This document shows positions 62,492 through 64,000 of a DNA stretch of 64,000 bases, piece by piece; positions within the stretch are counted from its first letter, which is position 1, and each line of letters opens with the position of its first letter. The position numbers and the translations under genes are program-made. The notes beneath the pieces are model-generated. The model was given only the letters and a program-made list of their open reading frames with translations, ran no database searches and was not told the DNA's origin. This DNA is from Tunturiibacter empetritectus. GTDB taxonomy: Bacteria; Acidobacteriota; Terriglobia; Terriglobales; Acidobacteriaceae. The DNA lies in NCBI RefSeq assembly GCF_014201375.1, contig NZ_JACHDZ010000003.1:620001-684000 (forward strand). Reading direction: 5' to 3'.

Positions 62492-63454
62492 ATGATGCGA
62501 CCACTTCTTTGGCTGACAGTTGGATGTTTCTGTGCGCTGTCTGGAGTGGGTTGCGCTTCAAACTCGGCTACAGCAGCTACCTCGGCGCACGCTACAGCGG
62601 AGGCAACGGTAACGAAGCCTCCGATGGGATTCGCAAAGACCATCGTGCTATGGCCGAACGGAGCGCCAGGTGCGTTGGGAGAAGAGGAAGGTGACATTCC
62701 AAAGATGTATGTGTATCCCGCCCCCGGCGCCGGCGTGCATTCTGCAGTGATCGTGATGCCAGGGGGAGGATATGTTCACCTTGCGATCGAAAAGGAAGGT
62801 GGGGAGGAGGCGCGTTGGCTTAATGCGCATGGCGTGACAGCTTTTGTGTTGGCGTACCGGCTCGGGCCGCGATACCACTTCCCTTCTCCAATGCTGGATG
62901 GTGCGCGGGCGATGCGCTATGTGCGCAGCCACGCTGCAGAGTTGGGAGTGGCGAAGGATAAGATCGGGCTTTGGGGCTTCTCCGCGGGTGGTCACCTGGC
63001 AGGTTATCTCGCAGCGGTAAACGATAAGGGCGCCGCGAGCGCTGCGGACCCAATTGATAGAGTCAGCGACAGGCCCGACTTCGCCATTGTCTCCTATGGC
63101 CGGTTTACCATGGACGCCTCGATACCCAGAAAGACTAACCTGGAGGGGCTGCTGGGCAACCATCCGACGCAGGCAATGCTGGACTCGGTCTCGGTGGTGA
63201 AGCTGGTGACGAAGAATACCTCTCCCTGCTTTATCTTCTCTACGACGGCCGATCAGCAAGTAAGTCCACTCAATGCGACGGCGTTCTACGACGCATTGAA
63301 GGAAGCCGGTGTCCCCGCGGAGCTGCACATCTTCGAGCGGGGACAGCACGGGACGGGAATGGCGCAGGGGATGAAAGGAATGGCCGAGCTGGCCATCTAT
63401 CCGACTCTGCTCGCGAACTGGATGGAGATGCACGGCTGGATGTCGCAGGAATAG
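62492..63454 (+). CDS. Secreted alpha/beta-hydrolase, acetyl-xylan esterase-like lipoprotein
   Basis: About 320 residues from ATG 62492 (MMRPLLWLTVGCFC); upstream ATG 62477 is an alternative. A signal ends in a lipobox-like LSGVGC. The hydrolase has the oxyanion loop VIVMPGGGYVHLAIEKEGGE, the nucleophile elbow IGLWGFSAGGHLAGYLAAVN, an Asp region after CFIFSTTADQQVSPLNATAF, and the His in IFERGQHGTGMAQG. This matches esterases of the BD-FAE/acetyl-xylan type that act on plant cell-wall esters. Periplasmic or outer-membrane location is inferred from the lipobox. Confidence 0.86.
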   Translation: MMRPLLWLTVGCFCALSGVGCASNSATAATSAHATAEATVTKPPMGFAKTIVLWPNGAPGALGEEEGDIPKMYVYPAPGAGVHSAVIVMPGGGYVHLAIEKEGGEEARWLNAHGVTAFVLAYRLGPRYHFPSPMLDGARAMRYVRSHAAELGVAKDKIGLWGFSAGGHLAGYLAAVNDKGAASAADPIDRVSDRPDFAIVSYGRFTMDASIPRKTNLEGLLGNHPTQAMLDSVSVVKLVTKNTSPCFIFSTTADQQVSPLNATAFYDALKEAGVPAELHIFERGQHGTGMAQGMKGMAELAIYPTLLANWMEMHGWMSQE

Positions 63455-63700
63455 TGTGACGGAGAGATTGTTGTGCTCTTCAACACAGATGGAGCAAAAT
63501 AGTTGATCCCAGGCTGCGAGGAACGAATAGACTGCATTTGGTATCGCTGTGGAATAAAAGGTCGAAGGCAAACGTTTACAAGTTGCGCGGCAGCACGCAT
63601 TTTTTGACGGCGAAAGAAGTTGCTTCGTTCGGTTACGGCGTTGACGAGGATAGAGAGACACGATGCTGGCACGATCCTGACTTGTTTTTCGAGGTATTTC

Positions 63701-64000
63701 TTGAAGGCTTCTGCGCTCGAATCCCAGCGATCCTGGGTTTGGAAGACGATTCTTATAGCAGCGCCGGTTTCGCTGGTGGTGGCAGGGCTCTGGCGAATCG
63801 AGCATGGGGCCGAGTTCGGGAAGTTGAGCACCATCTTTATTGCGATGTCTGGCACTGCCGTTGCCCTGTGGGCGTTGTGGCGCGAACGCAGCCGGGTAGA
63901 GAAGCTAAGAGGAGCCGAGCAGGCGCATTCGCAGTTTTTGGCAGCCGCTGAGACGAGCCTGGACGCCTTTGGGCTCTTTGAATCCGTGCGAGACGAAGAA
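63701..64000 (+). CDS. Membrane PAS-sensor protein, N-terminal part, runs off right edge
   Basis: A reading frame open to the window end, begun at a TTG at 63701 with GAGG seven bases upstream. It encodes MKASALESQRSWVWKTILIA and continues through transmembrane segment 1 (IAAPVSLVVAGLW), a short loop with RIEHGAEFGKLST, transmembrane segment 2 (IFIAMSGTAVALWALW) and a coiled linker RERSRVEKLRGAEQAHSQ. The last segment, FLAAAETSLDAFGLFESVRD, is the typical start of a PAS domain in diguanylate cyclases or histidine kinases. The output domain lies outside the window. A longer open frame in a different phase (63538-63951) is not protein-like. Confidence 0.65.
   Translation, partial: MKASALESQRSWVWKTILIAAPVSLVVAGLWRIEHGAEFGKLSTIFIAMSGTAVALWALWRERSRVEKLRGAEQAHSQFLAAAETSLDAFGLFESVRDEE

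Noticed and set aside
60882-62561. A 559-codon minus-strand frame opposite the diguanylate cyclase
   Set aside because: Gln/Arg/His-rich shadow of the MASE1-GGDEF gene with no protein features.
63538-63951. A 137-codon plus-strand frame near the right edge
   Set aside because: No recognisable protein content and it overlaps a better frame (63701 to the end) with two membrane segments and a PAS start.

Overview
The window is one stretch of a bacterial chromosome, most likely from the Acidobacteriota (class Terriglobia; Edaphobacter, Granulicella or Terriglobus type). This rests on gene content read from the sequence, not on a database search: a 1192-residue Oar-like TonB receptor with an N-terminal carboxypeptidase-regulatory domain, a VWFA protein of the acidobacterial type, three PEP-CTERM-type secreted proteins, a GTP-dependent PEP carboxykinase, a DUF779/aldehyde dehydrogenase pair, and ordinary Gram-negative-style housekeeping genes.

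Region 1-11.4 kb is an accessory island. It holds a large secreted RHS/YD-repeat protein with a short C-terminal tip, a DUF4279 gene overlapping its stop (candidate immunity gene), and the 5'-truncated end of a second RHS gene with a different tip. These are followed by a degraded IS481-type transposase, two separate AAA-ATPase N-terminal remnants, and an intact gene with a PD-(D/E)XK nuclease signature between them. The island ends in a tyrosine integrase. Beside the integrase lie a complete tRNA-Leu(UAA) gene interrupted by a 210-nt group I intron, and, 1.5 kb away, the 5' half of a different, intronless tRNA-Leu(UAA). The two share a 28-bp direct repeat. The simplest reading is that an integrative element split the resident tRNA gene and brought its own intron-containing replacement.

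From 11.5 kb on, the DNA looks like stable chromosome: two MacB/FtsX-type ABC permeases; a Slt-type lytic transglycosylase; an ECF sigma factor with a zinc-finger anti-sigma candidate; aldehyde dehydrogenase with DUF779; NudK-like Nudix hydrolase divergent from a DeoR regulator; a pgi-gnd-zwf cluster (entry to the oxidative pentose phosphate pathway); an operon-like run of response regulator, DUF2905, xseA and glmM; an ion channel-like protein; a membrane-anchored TPR protein; and pckG.

The right half holds a HugZ-like protein followed by a series of RNA hairpins, the TonB receptor divergent from an MFS exporter, sucA, a cold-shock protein, cmk preceded by a protein with a 450-residue repetitive basic tail, pstS and mutL, pyk, YihY, a thioredoxin-like protein, a VWFA protein, a MASE1-GGDEF diguanylate cyclase, an esterase-like lipoprotein, and the start of a PAS sensor that runs off the right edge. 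Central carbon metabolism is well represented (pgi, gnd, zwf, pckG, sucA, pyk), but as scattered small units rather than one operon.
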